A stretch of DNA of 64,000 nt, taken from NCBI RefSeq assembly GCF_900215515.1, contig NZ_OBEI01000007.1, forward strand, positions 36,748 to 100,747. Direction: 5' to 3'. A program made the position numbers and the translations under genes. The notes under the pieces are model-generated. The model saw only the letters and a program-made list of their open reading frames with translations, had not been told where the DNA came from and made no database searches. Below, piece by piece: positions 29,045 through 38,070 of this stretch (its first letter is position 1; each line of letters opens with the position of its first letter). The stretch is from Persephonella hydrogeniphila (GTDB lineage Bacteria > Aquificota > Aquificia > Aquificales > Hydrogenothermaceae).

Positions 29045-29734
29045 CTATTGAGATTTTTGCTGGAGAAGATCTTTTCTGGTTGTTTTTACTTTTATTATTA
29101 TCTCCACTCTATCGTTTCTTCTTCTCAGCAAAGGATTGTTCCATGTAAAAAGAGGTTTTGTATTTCCATATCCTGTAACGGATATTTTTTTTGGATCTAC
29201 CCCATTTTTAATCAGATACTCAGCAACAGCAACAGCTCTTTTTACCGATAATTCCCACGGGTCTACTCCTTCAGGTGTAATATCTGTATGTCCTTCAACT
29301 CTGATTTCTATCTCATTTTTTGATAGGGCTTTTAGAGCTTTCGCTATACTTTTTAGGGCTTTTTTTGCATCTTCTGAAAGCTGGGCACTTCCCCTTTCAA
29401 AAACAACATCATTAAAAAGTCTCAATATGACATAATCTTCAATAACAGCTATACGGTATGCATGCATAGGAAGTATTCTGCTAATTCTTTCTTTAAGTGT
29501 CAGAGCCATATCTCTTGGAAGCATACTGATAGGAGGCAATAGAGACACTGTTTTTGTATACTGAAGGACTCTCTCCCCTTGAAAATACCATAAAAATTTC
29601 ATCAGCTTTTTTATATCCAGAACACTCATCGAGTATAGCAAAATAAAGAATGTCAAAAGAAGGGACATCAGATCACTGAAACTTATTAACCAAGCCGGTA
29701 CACTGGGACATTCTTCCTTTTTTTTCCTTGCCAT
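29045..29734 (-). CDS. motB: MotB-like flagellar stator protein (second copy)
   Basis: MotB anchors the stator to peptidoglycan and carries the ion-conducting aspartate. The 229 residues show a cytoplasmic basic start, one TM helix with the critical Asp in LISFSDLMSLLLTFF (about residue 21), and a C-terminal OmpA/MotB domain with VEGHTDITPEGVDPWELS and RRNDRVEIII. It begins 8 bases after the first motB-like gene. Two MotB types beside one MotA are known in Aquifex, where they support different stator assemblies (recalled knowledge). Confidence 0.9.
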   Translation of the reverse strand: MARKKKEECPSVPAWLISFSDLMSLLLTFFILLYSMSVLDIKKLMKFLWYFQGERVLQYTKTVSLLPPISMLPRDMALTLKERISRILPMHAYRIAVIEDYVILRLFNDVVFERGSAQLSEDAKKALKSIAKALKALSKNEIEIRVEGHTDITPEGVDPWELSVKRAVAVAEYLIKNGVDPKKISVTGYGNTKPLFTWNNPLLRRRNDRVEIIIKVKTTRKDLLQQKSQ

Positions 29735-29742
29735 AGTTTCAC

Positions 29743-30441
29743 CTATGAAGCATCAATAACAAATTCAACTCTTCTGTTTTTTGCTCTGTTTTTGGGGGTA
29801 TCGTTTGGAGCTATTGGCCTGTAAGGACCGTATCCCCGTGCTGCAAGAAGATCTTCAGGATACCCACACTGGAGGAACATCTTCAGAATACTCAGGGCTC
29901 TTTCTGCAGATAGTTCAAGATTAGATCTGAACCTTCCTCCTCTAACAGGTGTGTTGTCTGTGTGTCCTTCTATTACCACATTAAAACCTACCTCTTTCAG
30001 CCTTTTACATAAATCGAAGATGTAAGGAATTGCCTCAGGATACGGAGTTGCTCCTCCTACAGGGAAGAATTTGTCTGTATTTATTCTGAATCTTACTATA
30101 CTACCGTGCTGGATTATATCTGCTTCTATTCCAGCTTTGTTCAACTTTTGCTGTATATCATTCAATGCTTTTGTTAGCATTTTTCTTCTTTTTATCTTTG
30201 GATACATCTCAGGAAATTCAAGGGGAACATTAGATTGGTTCAGCAGTTTCTGTTCCAAAAAAACCCGCCTTCCTCCGAGAGATTCTGTAAGACCTTTTAT
30301 TACCATATGAAATTTTTCAAGTGATATGGTTCCCATAGAAAACAGAAGGATAAAAAATGTCAGAAGAAGGGACATCAAATCCCCAAAACTTATAAGCCAT
30401 CCCGGCATTTTTTTACATTCTTCTTTTTTTTTGCGGGGCAT
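29743..30441 (-). CDS. motB: MotB-like flagellar stator protein (first copy)
   Basis: The 232-residue protein has the TM helix LISFGDLMSLLLTFFILLFS with the conserved ion-binding Asp (about residue 21), a periplasmic linker, and an OmpA-like peptidoglycan-binding domain (VIEGHTDNTPVRGGRFRSN, NRRVEFVIDA). SD GGAGAAG precedes ATG 30441, which overlaps the motA stop by 1 base. It is clearly paralogous to the next gene at the N-terminus (MxRKKKEEC) but diverges in the linker, which suggests different stator properties. Confidence 0.92.
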   Translation of the reverse strand: MPRKKKEECKKMPGWLISFGDLMSLLLTFFILLFSMGTISLEKFHMVIKGLTESLGGRRVFLEQKLLNQSNVPLEFPEMYPKIKRRKMLTKALNDIQQKLNKAGIEADIIQHGSIVRFRINTDKFFPVGGATPYPEAIPYIFDLCKRLKEVGFNVVIEGHTDNTPVRGGRFRSNLELSAERALSILKMFLQCGYPEDLLAARGYGPYRPIAPNDTPKNRAKNRRVEFVIDAS

Positions 30442-31205
30442 TATGCTTCTTCTCCGGCTTTAACGCCAAGGAGTGACATTAATTTTCCTCTTAATACATT
30501 CGGGTTTGTTCCTGCGTTTATAGCTTCAACAGTAAGTATGTAACTCTCCTTTAGAAGCAGGGAAAGATCCTTGTAATATTTCAGCTTTTTAGAAATTGGA
30601 ACACATAATGCATTTGCAAGTACAGCACCGTACAGAGTAGTAATCATAGCAACAGCCATACCTGGACCTAGAGCAGAAGGATCATTGAGGTTCTGGAGCA
30701 TCTGGATCAACCCGATAAGCGTCCCTATCATTCCAAAAGCAGGGAACAACTCTCCGAGAGCTTCCCATATCGCAACCTCAGTTGATAAATCCTGATCTAT
30801 CTTCATCATCGCTGTTTCTGCGTTACTTTTAATCTCTTCTATATCTTGACCATCAATAAGCATCCTCATAATATCTCCAAACAGAGGATCTTTTTCATAA
30901 AAACTGTCTATATCAGACTCAAGAGCCAGAATTCCATTCTTTCTTGCTTTATTCACCACATCAACCAAAAAATCAATATGCTCAACAGGGTCAGGCAGTC
31001 CCGGTTTAAACGCCTTTCCAATAGCTTTAACACCTGTGAGCAACTCTTTGAGAGGATAAGATGCCAAAGATGCTGCGAATCCCCCACCAACGACAATCAA
31101 CAAAGATGGTATATTAACAAATGCAAGGGGACTACCACCTAAAGCGATAGAAACTATCAGAAGTAAAAAGGCCCCTACTATACCAATAACCGTTGCTATA
31201 TCCAA
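30441..31205 (-). CDS. motA: Flagellar motor stator protein MotA
   Basis: MotA forms the ion channel with MotB and pushes on FliG. The 254 residues have four hydrophobic helices, two near the N-terminus and two after the cytoplasmic loop, with the family motif EALGELFPAFGMIGTLIGLI (about residues 150-170) and ALGPGMAVAMITTLYGAVLA. Start is TTG 31205, six bases after GAGGAT; no nearby ATG fits. It heads the motA-motB-motB group, 12 bases after the PilZ gene. Confidence 0.95.
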   Translation of the reverse strand: MDIATVIGIVGAFLLLIVSIALGGSPLAFVNIPSLLIVVGGGFAASLASYPLKELLTGVKAIGKAFKPGLPDPVEHIDFLVDVVNKARKNGILALESDIDSFYEKDPLFGDIMRMLIDGQDIEEIKSNAETAMMKIDQDLSTEVAIWEALGELFPAFGMIGTLIGLIQMLQNLNDPSALGPGMAVAMITTLYGAVLANALCVPISKKLKYYKDLSLLLKESYILTVEAINAGTNPNVLRGKLMSLLGVKAGEEA

Positions 31206-31217
31206 CTTTCATCCTCT

Positions 31218-32273
31218 CTATTCGATATATTTTAATCTCTTGTATGTTTTTAGTATTTTTTGCTGCTCTGACTGAACAAATTTTATAAGGTAGTTTTTGT
31301 ACTCGTTACTCATATCTTTGAACTCTGCACCATAGCATATATTTTTACCGACCTCTCTTATATTTTTGATAATCGCCTTTGTTTCTATCTCTTTGTCTTC
31401 AAACTGTATCTTCATAAATACCTCTGTTCCGATACTCATCTTCAGATCTTTTGCATCCTTAACAGGTATACAGAAACAAACACCGTCTATACTAATATCG
31501 GTAGTTTCAACTTCTATTTTTACCTGTTTGCCTTCCTTATCCGTTATAAATAGTTGTAAAGGAAGGTTTACCTTCAGTCTAAAATCTCTCCTTCTCTGTA
31601 TCTGGAGGAATTTGAATGTATGGGGTATTTTAATTATGTATTTACCGTCCTCAGAAAACAGATCTTCTATTTTTCCTTCAACTATATAAACCGCATCGTC
31701 TTCCCGGGTAAATCTTATTCTTACAGTATCTCCTTTTTTGAAAGGAAATGGAGGCATCTGATCTATAAGATACCAGTACATATACTCTTCATCTTTATCA
31801 TAAAGGGATACAGGAAAAACTCTATTTTCAAAAATAAGGGTACCTGTCTGGAAAAGATCAATATCTTTTGTCGAAATAAGAGGCATAAATGGAGGGATTT
31901 TATCAAAACCTAATTTCTTCCTCATATTTCTTATCATTTTTTCATCGTAATTCTTGTTTTCTTCTATATAAGCCTGTATCACCTTCTCAAAAGGGGCTTT
32001 GTACTCTATTACAAGAAATGGATCTTTATGTAGTTTTTGGGAGTACTTCCAGAGTATTTCAAGCTCTTTTTTCGTTAAACCGTAACTCTCTCCGTTTCTG
32101 AAAAAAAGTTTTTTCAGGTATCTTTTTGAAACAAACTCCTCGAATTTTTCCCAAAAAACAAGGAAAAATCCGATAAGAGCAAAGATTAAAAGAACAATAA
32201 CAACAGCGAATATATTTACATTTTCTATAGTAGTCTTAAAAGCATCAACTACTATATTTACTCTTTCATCCAC
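31218..32273 (-). CDS. Membrane-anchored PilZ-domain protein (YcgR/FlgZ-like flagellar brake candidate)
   Basis: PilZ domains bind cyclic-di-GMP. The 351-residue protein has one N-terminal TM helix (about 18-40), a cytoplasmic helical region, a YcgR-N-like domain (about 150-230) and a PilZ domain with the ligand motif RRDFR (RxxxR) and TDISIDGVCF (DxSxxG). Start is GTG 32273 with GGAG 7 bases upstream. Its position just before motA suggests that it couples c-di-GMP to stator function. The TM anchor is unlike E. coli YcgR. Confidence 0.85.
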   Translation of the reverse strand: MDERVNIVVDAFKTTIENVNIFAVVIVLLIFALIGFFLVFWEKFEEFVSKRYLKKLFFRNGESYGLTKKELEILWKYSQKLHKDPFLVIEYKAPFEKVIQAYIEENKNYDEKMIRNMRKKLGFDKIPPFMPLISTKDIDLFQTGTLIFENRVFPVSLYDKDEEYMYWYLIDQMPPFPFKKGDTVRIRFTREDDAVYIVEGKIEDLFSEDGKYIIKIPHTFKFLQIQRRRDFRLKVNLPLQLFITDKEGKQVKIEVETTDISIDGVCFCIPVKDAKDLKMSIGTEVFMKIQFEDKEIETKAIIKNIREVGKNICYGAEFKDMSNEYKNYLIKFVQSEQQKILKTYKRLKYIE

Positions 32274-32302
32274 ATCTTTCTCCAGACTGGAAGTTTATAA
32301 TT

Positions 32303-33157
32303 CTATTTCGTAAGTTCTTGAATTTTCTCAACAACCTCTTTTATAATCCAGTCTGGAGTCGAAGCTCCTGCAGAAACACCTATATTTTCCACATTTTTAA
32401 ACCATTCAGGATTCAACTCTTCAGCCTTTTCTATATGGTACGTGTTTGGATTTAATGCTTTTGATATCTGAGCTAATCTCCTCGTGTTACCGCTGTGTTT
32501 TCCCCCAATAATTATCATCAGATCAACTTCTGTTGCCAGTTTTTTAACCTCTTCCTGTCTTACAGATGTAGCATCACAGATTGTGTTAAATACTTTCAGT
32601 TCCTCTACATTTGATGCAATATATCCAACTGCTTCCTCAAAGAACTCTTCATTCTGAGTTGTCTGGGCAACAACACCTACTTTATTTCTTTTTGGAAATT
32701 TTCTTATCAGATCATCCATATTCTCAACAACAATACCTTTTCCTCCAACCTCTTCAAGATGCCCTAATATCCCTATTACCTCAGGATGCCCCTCCTCACC
32801 TATGATTATTACATAATAGCCTTCCTCTACAAGTTGTCTTACTTTGTCATGTACCTTTTTGACAAAAGGACATGTAGCATCTATCACATTTACTCCGAGC
32901 TCCTTCAGTTTTCTTTCTGTCTTTGGAGGGACACCGTGGGATCTTATCAGGATTGTATCTCCCTTTTTCAGCTCATCGTAAGAGCTAAGTTCTTTTACAT
33001 TCATACCTTCAAGAAACTGAACTACCTGCTTATTATGTATAATAGGTCCGTTTGTGTAAGCTTTGCCGTACTTTTTACCTGCATCAATTGCAGAATCAAC
33101 AGCTATCTTCACACCAAAACAAAAGCCTGCTGAGTCTGCTATTTTTATGTTAGCCAT
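32303..33157 (-). CDS. ispH: 4-hydroxy-3-methylbut-2-enyl diphosphate reductase
   Basis: IspH performs the last step of the MEP isoprenoid pathway, giving IPP and DMAPP. The 284 residues hold the three [4Fe-4S]-ligand cysteines in AGFCFGVKIAV, DATCPFVKKVH and FNTICDATSVRQEE, plus the catalytic Glu/Thr region VVAQTTQNEEF. SD AAGGAGG precedes ATG 33157. It lies between plsC and the PilZ gene and is oriented with the motility genes. Confidence 0.96.
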   Translation of the reverse strand: MANIKIADSAGFCFGVKIAVDSAIDAGKKYGKAYTNGPIIHNKQVVQFLEGMNVKELSSYDELKKGDTILIRSHGVPPKTERKLKELGVNVIDATCPFVKKVHDKVRQLVEEGYYVIIIGEEGHPEVIGILGHLEEVGGKGIVVENMDDLIRKFPKRNKVGVVAQTTQNEEFFEEAVGYIASNVEELKVFNTICDATSVRQEEVKKLATEVDLMIIIGGKHSGNTRRLAQISKALNPNTYHIEKAEELNPEWFKNVENIGVSAGASTPDWIIKEVVEKIQELTK

Positions 33158-33167
33158 TTTAACCTCC

Positions 33168-33767
33168 TTACAGTCTTTTTATCTCTTCCATAATATACTC
33201 TGATATTCTACTGTACTCCATATTACTATCTACAGTTAAAGGCTTTCCTACCTTAACGTAAATCTTAGACTTCCCTATCTTAGGAATTTTAGAGCCTACA
33301 GGGTAAACAATATCTGTTCCTTCTATCCTTATAGGAACAACAGGGGCTTCTGTTTTGGATACAAGTAAACCTACACCACTCTGGGGCTTTCTGAACTCAC
33401 CTGGTTTTGCTCTGGCACCTTCAGGAAATATTCCTATACAGTGCCCATCTTTAATAAGTTCAACAGCTTTTTTTAGAGAGGCTATGTCTCTTTTGTTTCT
33501 CTTTACAGGTATAGCACCTGCTTTTTTTATAAACCACCCTAATAAAGGAACACCGAAAAGTTCCTGCTTTGCCATAAAAAGTATAGGTCTCGGAGAAACT
33601 GTGTTTAACACAAAAGGATCTAAATTGCTTCTGTGGTTTGCTGCAAGAATACACCCTTTATCTAAAGGTATATTCTCAACTCCTTCAAACTCTATTCTCA
33701 AAACTGTCCTGAAAAAAGGTCTTATCTTAAACCAGATATCATATCCGGTTTTTGAGTACGGAAAAAT
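33168..33767 (-). CDS. plsC: 1-acyl-sn-glycerol-3-phosphate acyltransferase (PlsC-like), possible ATT start
   Basis: This enzyme adds the second acyl chain to make phosphatidic acid at the membrane. It has the acyltransferase motifs NHRSNLDPF (NHx4D) and FPEGARAKPGEF, and VPIRIEGTD. The earliest accepted start codon (TTG 33701) would give 177 residues beginning MRIEFEG, without the usual hydrophobic N-terminal helix. The same frame extends to 33767 (IFPYSKTGYDIWFKIRPFF...), just after an in-frame TAG, and AGGAGG (33777-33782) lies 9 bases before an ATT codon there. I therefore propose ATT initiation (199 residues). If that is wrong, the gene starts at 33701. Confidence 0.75.
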   Translation of the reverse strand: MFPYSKTGYDIWFKIRPFFRTVLRIEFEGVENIPLDKGCILAANHRSNLDPFVLNTVSPRPILFMAKQELFGVPLLGWFIKKAGAIPVKRNKRDIASLKKAVELIKDGHCIGIFPEGARAKPGEFRKPQSGVGLLVSKTEAPVVPIRIEGTDIVYPVGSKIPKIGKSKIYVKVGKPLTVDSNMEYSRISEYIMEEIKRL

Positions 33768-33818
33768 TTCCTAATTCCTCCTGTTTATTTTCCAAAATAA
33801 TTATATTCATCAATACTT

Positions 33819-34451
33819 TTATTTCAAATTTTTCTCGCACATACTGTAAAAAGGGCATTTATCACAGACAGGCTTTTTTCTGCAAAAAACCTTTCCATGT
33901 TCTACGATAAGGGCGTGAAACTCTTTGTATAGATTAACATCTACTGGAATATTAGCCTCAATTATACTCTGCAGCTCTCTGTAAGATATTTCTTTTTTGT
34001 TTATAAGACCAGTTCTATAAAACAATCTTTTTGTATACGCATCAATTACAAAATAGGGTCTATCAAGTCCGTATAAGAGAATGCTGTCTGCTGTTTCTTC
34101 TCCTATTCCTTTTACAGACAACAACGTATCTCTATCTATTTTATCTTTTGGAAAATCCTTAAATCTCTTTACAAAATTTTTTATATATAAGGCCTTTTGG
34201 TTGTAAAAACCTGCCGGTTTTATACACTCTTTTAACAGCTCTAAATCTACCCTTTCAAGTTCATCCCAGCACAAAAGATTATTACAAAGTAAGTTATTTA
34301 TAGCCTTTTCAACATTTCTCCAGTTTGTATTCTGTGTGAGAATCGCACCGACAGATACCTCAAGAAAAGGATCTATCCCTTTATGAACAGGCCACCAGTT
34401 CTGATACCCAAAATACTCAAGCAGCTTAAAGTAGATATCTTTTATTTCCAT
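33819..34451 (-). CDS. Endonuclease III-like HhH-GPD DNA glycosylase with [4Fe-4S] cluster
   Basis: This base-excision-repair glycosylase has the HhH-GPD pattern: [15 protein letters not shown], then the hairpin [20 protein letters not shown] with catalytic Asp in [10 protein letters not shown], and the C-terminal cluster ligands C-x6-C-x2-C-x5-C ([16 protein letters not shown]). The NxxNW form and the missing lysine in the hairpin resemble 3-methyladenine glycosylases (MagIII) more than Nth. I chose ATG 34451 (210 residues); the longer frame to 34571 overlaps the yebC promoter and adds unrelated sequence. No SD is visible; TATAAA ends 11 bases before the ATG, so the leader may be only a few bases. 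Confidence 0.85.
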   Translation of the reverse strand: MEIKDIYFKLLEYFGYQNWWPVHKGIDPFLEVSVGAILTQNTNWRNVEKAINNLLCNNLLCWDELERVDLELLKECIKPAGFYNQKALYIKNFVKRFKDFPKDKIDRDTLLSVKGIGEETADSILLYGLDRPYFVIDAYTKRLFYRTGLINKKEISYRELQSIIEANIPVDVNLYKEFHALIVEHGKVFCRKKPVCDKCPFYSMCEKNLK

Positions 34452-34535
34452 CTGATAACTATTTATAATATATTGAACTTTTGTTTTAAAGGTATATTTT
34501 TCCACCGTAAAGCGAAAATAAGGAGGTTTTTTAAA

Positions 34536-35285
34536 ATGGCTGGACACAGTAAATGGCACAATATAAGGCACAAAAAAGCTAAAATGGATGCAAAAAGAGG
34601 ACAGTTATTTACAAAACTACTCAGAGAAATAACTGTAGCTGCAAAACAGGGAGGAGGAGATCCAGAATTTAATCCAAGATTGAGAATAGCTATAGAAAAG
34701 GCAAAAAAAGCAAATATGCCTATAGAAAACATCGAAAGGGCTATCAAAAGGGGAACTGGAGAATTAGAGGGTGTAACATACGAAGAAGTTGTTTATGAGG
34801 GTTATGGTCCAGAGGGCGTTGCCATAATTGTTGAGTGCCTTACAGATAATAGAAACAGAACCACATCAGAAGTAAGACATCTTTTCAGTAAACATGGAGG
34901 AAATTTAGGATCTTCAGGTTGTGTATCATTTCTTTTTGAAGAAAAAGGTGTTATAACTGTTCCAAAAGAATCTATATCTGAGGAAGAACTGTTCGAAAAA
35001 GCCGTGGAAGCAGGAGCTGAAGATGTCGTAACAGAAGACGAACATTATGAGGTAAGAACAGAACCTAAAGACCTGTATTCAGTAAAAGAGGAGTTAGAAA
35101 AGGCCGGTGTAATTATAGAGAAAGCTGAACTTACAAGAATACCTACTACCACAGTCGAAATAAAAGATTCAGAGACTGCACAGAAACTGATAAAACTCCT
35201 TGATGCCCTTGAAGACAGCGATGATGTTCAGAAAGTTTACTCAAACTTCGAGATGTCAGATGAGCTGATGAAACAGCTTGCATAA
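34536..35285 (+). CDS. yebC: YebC/PmpR family DNA-binding regulator (translation of polyproline also proposed)
   Basis: The 249-residue protein starts with the family signature [22 protein letters not shown] and contains [13 protein letters not shown] and [18 protein letters not shown] motifs. ATG 34536 follows AGGAGG (34521-34526), so the longer open frame from 34383 is not used. YebC proteins bind DNA near ruvC and other loci, and recent work links them to ribosome stalling relief. ruvC follows with a 1-base overlap, a widely conserved arrangement. Confidence 0.95.
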   Translation: MAGHSKWHNIRHKKAKMDAKRGQLFTKLLREITVAAKQGGGDPEFNPRLRIAIEKAKKANMPIENIERAIKRGTGELEGVTYEEVVYEGYGPEGVAIIVECLTDNRNRTTSEVRHLFSKHGGNLGSSGCVSFLFEEKGVITVPKESISEEELFEKAVEAGAEDVVTEDEHYEVRTEPKDLYSVKEELEKAGVIIEKAELTRIPTTTVEIKDSETAQKLIKLLDALEDSDDVQKVYSNFEMSDELMKQLA

Positions 35286-35752
35286 TGAAAGTTTTAGGCA
35301 TAGATCCCGGGAATTACAGTACAGGTTTCTGCGTCTTGTCTTCTCGGGGAAGCAGTTTTAGAGTAGAGATATCTGGAAGTGTAAAATCAAAGAAAAGACC
35401 GGAAAATCTGAGGAATATATTTGAGTCAATTCAATCTGTTATAAACAGATTTTCTCCAGAAGAGATAGCTTTAGAATCTGCCTTTTACGGAAAAAACCCA
35501 CAGTCCCTTTTAAGACTTGGAGAAGTGAGAGGCGTTATTTTCCTTCTTTCAACACTAAATAATATACCTGTGTATGAATATACCCCACAGAAAGTAAAAA
35601 ACTCTATAACAGGATACGGATGGTCCAGAAAGGAAGATGTAAGCTTTATGGTAGAAAAAATACTGAATGTAAAAACTGAAAATCATGACGAAGCAGATGC
35701 AATAGCAGTAGCATTCTGCCATATCCAGTCAAGGAGGTTAAATGTTGGATAA
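35285..35752 (+). CDS. ruvC: Crossover junction endodeoxyribonuclease RuvC
   Basis: RuvC cuts Holliday junctions. The 155-residue RNase-H-fold protein shows [14 protein letters not shown] (catalytic Asp7), [14 protein letters not shown] (Glu), [21 protein letters not shown] and [13 protein letters not shown] (Asp cluster). Length is typical (about 160). It overlaps yebC by 1 base and rdgB by 11. ruvA and ruvB are not in the window. Confidence 0.95.
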   Translation: MKVLGIDPGNYSTGFCVLSSRGSSFRVEISGSVKSKKRPENLRNIFESIQSVINRFSPEEIALESAFYGKNPQSLLRLGEVRGVIFLLSTLNNIPVYEYTPQKVKNSITGYGWSRKEDVSFMVEKILNVKTENHDEADAIAVAFCHIQSRRLNVG

Positions 35753-36359
35753 AGTTCTTGTTGCCACTACTAACAAAGGGAAGCTTAAAGAGTTCGAGCA
35801 GATACTATCCCAGTTTGGTATACAGGTCATCTCCCTTGAAGATATGAAACAAAAAGTAGAAATAGAAGAAGACAGGGAAACATTCCTTGAAAACGCTATC
35901 AAAAAAGCAAAAATCTATGGAGATTTTTACAAAATTCCTGTTATAGCAGAAGATGCAGGATTAGAAGTAGAAGCCCTAAACGGATATCCCGGAGTTTACT
36001 CTGCAAGATTTTATGATATAGACTTTGGAGGAAAGGAAACAGTAAAAGAAAACAAAGATGTTGCAAATATTAACAAACTCCTCAGACTTTTAAAAGAAAA
36101 AGAAAATAGAGAGGCAAGATTCGTCAGTGTTGTTGTTTTTTATAAACCTGAAGATTTTGGTATATGGACAGAAGGATACTGTTATGGAAAAATTATCGAT
36201 AAACCAAGGGGAAACAAAGGATTTGGATACGATCCAGTTTTTATACCTGAAGGTTATACAAAAACAATGGCAGAACTTGATCCTGAAGAAAAAAACAGAA
36301 TATCCCATAGAGGAAAAGCTGTAAAAAAACTTTTAGAAAAACTGAGAAAACTTTTATAA
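35742..36359 (+). CDS. rdgB: dITP/XTP pyrophosphatase (RdgB/HAM1)
   Basis: This enzyme clears non-canonical purine triphosphates (ITP, XTP) to prevent their incorporation. The 205-residue protein shows [40 protein letters not shown], the loop [15 protein letters not shown] and [11 protein letters not shown], all family hallmarks. AGGAGG precedes ATG 35742 inside the end of ruvC. It ends the yebC-ruvC-rdgB unit. Confidence 0.95.
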   Translation: MLDKVLVATTNKGKLKEFEQILSQFGIQVISLEDMKQKVEIEEDRETFLENAIKKAKIYGDFYKIPVIAEDAGLEVEALNGYPGVYSARFYDIDFGGKETVKENKDVANINKLLRLLKEKENREARFVSVVVFYKPEDFGIWTEGYCYGKIIDKPRGNKGFGYDPVFIPEGYTKTMAELDPEEKNRISHRGKAVKKLLEKLRKLL

Positions 36360-36369
36360 CCTTTCAAAT

Positions 36370-36398
36370 TTGATTATTCCTTAAAAACTTTTTATACT
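36370..36398 (+). promoter_or_regulatory. Promoter of the rpmI-rplT-pheS-pheT unit
   Basis: TTGATT (36370-36375) and TATACT (36393-36398) are 17 bases apart, giving a leader of about 50 bases before rpmI. The leader is AT-rich and I see no L20-type pseudoknot or T-box. Confidence 0.6.
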
Positions 36399-36453
36399 AT
36401 TAAGTCTATTTCATAAATTTTCCTGACTATTTGAAAAGGAGGTCTGAATCATT

Positions 36454-36660
36454 ATGGCTAAAGCTAAGATGAAAACAAACAAAACAGCAGCTAAAAGGTT
36501 CAAAGTAACAGCTAAAGGAAAGATAAAGTACTGGAAAGGTGGAATTTCCCACTACAACACCAAAAAAACATCTAAAAGAAAAAGACAGGGAAGAAAAGCT
36601 AAATATGTACCTGAAAATATCAGGGACAAAGTCGCAGCTTTAATCCCATACGAAGTGTAA
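36454..36660 (+). CDS. rpmI: 50S ribosomal protein L35
   Basis: The 68-residue basic protein starts AKAKMKTNKTAAKRFKVTAKGKIKYWK and contains HYNTKKTSKRKRQ, matching L35. SD AAGGAGGT (36436-36443) precedes ATG 36454. In many bacteria infC precedes rpmI; here the unit begins with rpmI and its own promoter, so infC must be elsewhere. Confidence 0.96.
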   Translation: MAKAKMKTNKTAAKRFKVTAKGKIKYWKGGISHYNTKKTSKRKRQGRKAKYVPENIRDKVAALIPYEV

Positions 36661-36675
36661 AAGGAGGAAAGATAG

Positions 36676-37032
36676 ATGAGAGTAAAAGGACCATCATCAA
36701 AAAAGCATAAGAAAAAGATATTAAAACTTGCAAAAGGATACTACGGAGCAAAACACAGATCTTTTAGAAGAGCAAAAGAACAGGTGATAAGATCTCTCCA
36801 GTACGAGTACAGAGACAGAAGGCTCAGAAAAAGAGATTTTAGAAAGCTTTGGATAACAAGAATAAATGCTGCTGCAAGACTTAACGGTCTTTCATACAGC
36901 CAGTTTATCCACGGCTTAAAACTTGCCGGTATTGATCTGAATAGAAAAATGCTGGCAGATATAGCTGTTACAGACCCTGAAGGGTTTGCAAAATTAGCAG
37001 AAACAGCTAAATCAGCACTTTCTCAGAGGTAA
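36676..37032 (+). CDS. rplT: 50S ribosomal protein L20
   Basis: L20 is an early 23S assembly protein. The 118 residues show [25 protein letters not shown] and [23 protein letters not shown], diagnostic for the family, at the usual length. AAGGAGG precedes ATG 36676; it follows rpmI by 15 bases. Confidence 0.97.
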   Translation: MRVKGPSSKKHKKKILKLAKGYYGAKHRSFRRAKEQVIRSLQYEYRDRRLRKRDFRKLWITRINAAARLNGLSYSQFIHGLKLAGIDLNRKMLADIAVTDPEGFAKLAETAKSALSQR

Positions 37033-37035
37033 ATT

Positions 37036-38070
37036 TTGGGGCTGAAGGATCAGATAAAAAGCTTAGGAAAAGAGGCTTTAGAGTTAATAGAGCAGGCAGA
37101 AAACTTAGATAAACTTAACTCTATAAGAGTAGAGTATTTAGGCAAAAAAGGAAAAATAAAGAACATACTGAAAACTCTGGGAAAACTCTCACCTGAAGAG
37201 AGGAAAGAGATTGGTCAGCTTGCAAACAGGATAAAAGATGAGATAGAAACAGCCCTAAAAGAAAAAGAAAAAAGACTGAAGGAAGAAGCTTTAGAACAGG
37301 AATTAAAGAAAAATAGAATAGACATAACACTTCCTTCAGCATGGGTTGAGGTTGGAAGTTCCCATCCTGTTATATCAACACTGGTAGAAATATCAGAAAC
37401 ATTTTTGTCTATGGGTTTTTCTGTAGCCGAGGGTCCTGAAGTAGAAAAGGAAGAGTACAACTTCGATATGTTAAATATTCCTAAAGACCACCCTGCAAGG
37501 GATATGCAGGATACTTTCTTTCTGAACAACGGTAAACTTCTCAGAACACATACCTCCCCTGTTCAGATAAGAACTATGCTGACCAGAAAACCTCCTATAG
37601 CTGTAATAGCTCCTGGAAGAGTTTACAGAAAAGACGCTGATCCTACCCACTCTCCTATGTTTCACCAGATTGAAGGACTGCTTGTTGATAGAGATGTTAC
37701 CTTTAGAGATCTAAAAGGAATACTGAAAATATTCTTAGAATCTGTATTTGGAAAAGATGTAGGAATCAGATTCAGACCAAGTTATTTTCCATTTACAGAA
37801 CCATCTGCAGAAGTTGATATAAGTTGCACCGTTTGTGGTGGAAAAGGTTGCAGAGTTTGTAAAGGAACAGGATGGTTGGAAATCTTAGGATGTGGGATGG
37901 TAGATCCAAATGTATTTGAAGCTGTCGGTATTAATCCTGAAGAATATACAGGATTTGCTTTTGGTCTGGGAGTAGAAAGAATAGCCATGCTTAAGTACAG
38001 GATAAACGATATAAGAATTCTTTTTGAAAATGATATGAGATTCAATCATCAGTTTAAGGGGATAAGATGA
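37036..38070 (+). CDS. pheS: Phenylalanyl-tRNA synthetase alpha subunit
   Basis: PheS is the catalytic subunit of the alpha2beta2 enzyme. The 344 residues have an N-terminal coiled coil (about 1-90, tRNA contact) and the class II core: SSHPVISTLVEI, DTFFL, PGRVYRKDADPTHSPMFHQIEGLLVD and GFAFGLGVERIAML. A CTVCGGKGCRVC segment near residue 260 could bind zinc, an addition seen in only some bacterial PheS. Start is TTG 37036 with GAGGT about 6 bases upstream; the gene follows rplT by 3 bases. Confidence 0.96.
   Translation: MGLKDQIKSLGKEALELIEQAENLDKLNSIRVEYLGKKGKIKNILKTLGKLSPEERKEIGQLANRIKDEIETALKEKEKRLKEEALEQELKKNRIDITLPSAWVEVGSSHPVISTLVEISETFLSMGFSVAEGPEVEKEEYNFDMLNIPKDHPARDMQDTFFLNNGKLLRTHTSPVQIRTMLTRKPPIAVIAPGRVYRKDADPTHSPMFHQIEGLLVDRDVTFRDLKGILKIFLESVFGKDVGIRFRPSYFPFTEPSAEVDISCTVCGGKGCRVCKGTGWLEILGCGMVDPNVFEAVGINPEEYTGFAFGLGVERIAMLKYRINDIRILFENDMRFNHQFKGIR

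Noticed and set aside
34383..34535. N-terminal extension of YebC
   Set aside because: The family start MAGHSKW follows a strong SD at 34521; the extension is read from the promoter region.
34452..34571. N-terminal extension of the HhH glycosylase
   Set aside because: It covers the divergent spacer and yebC SD; residues are unrelated to the family.
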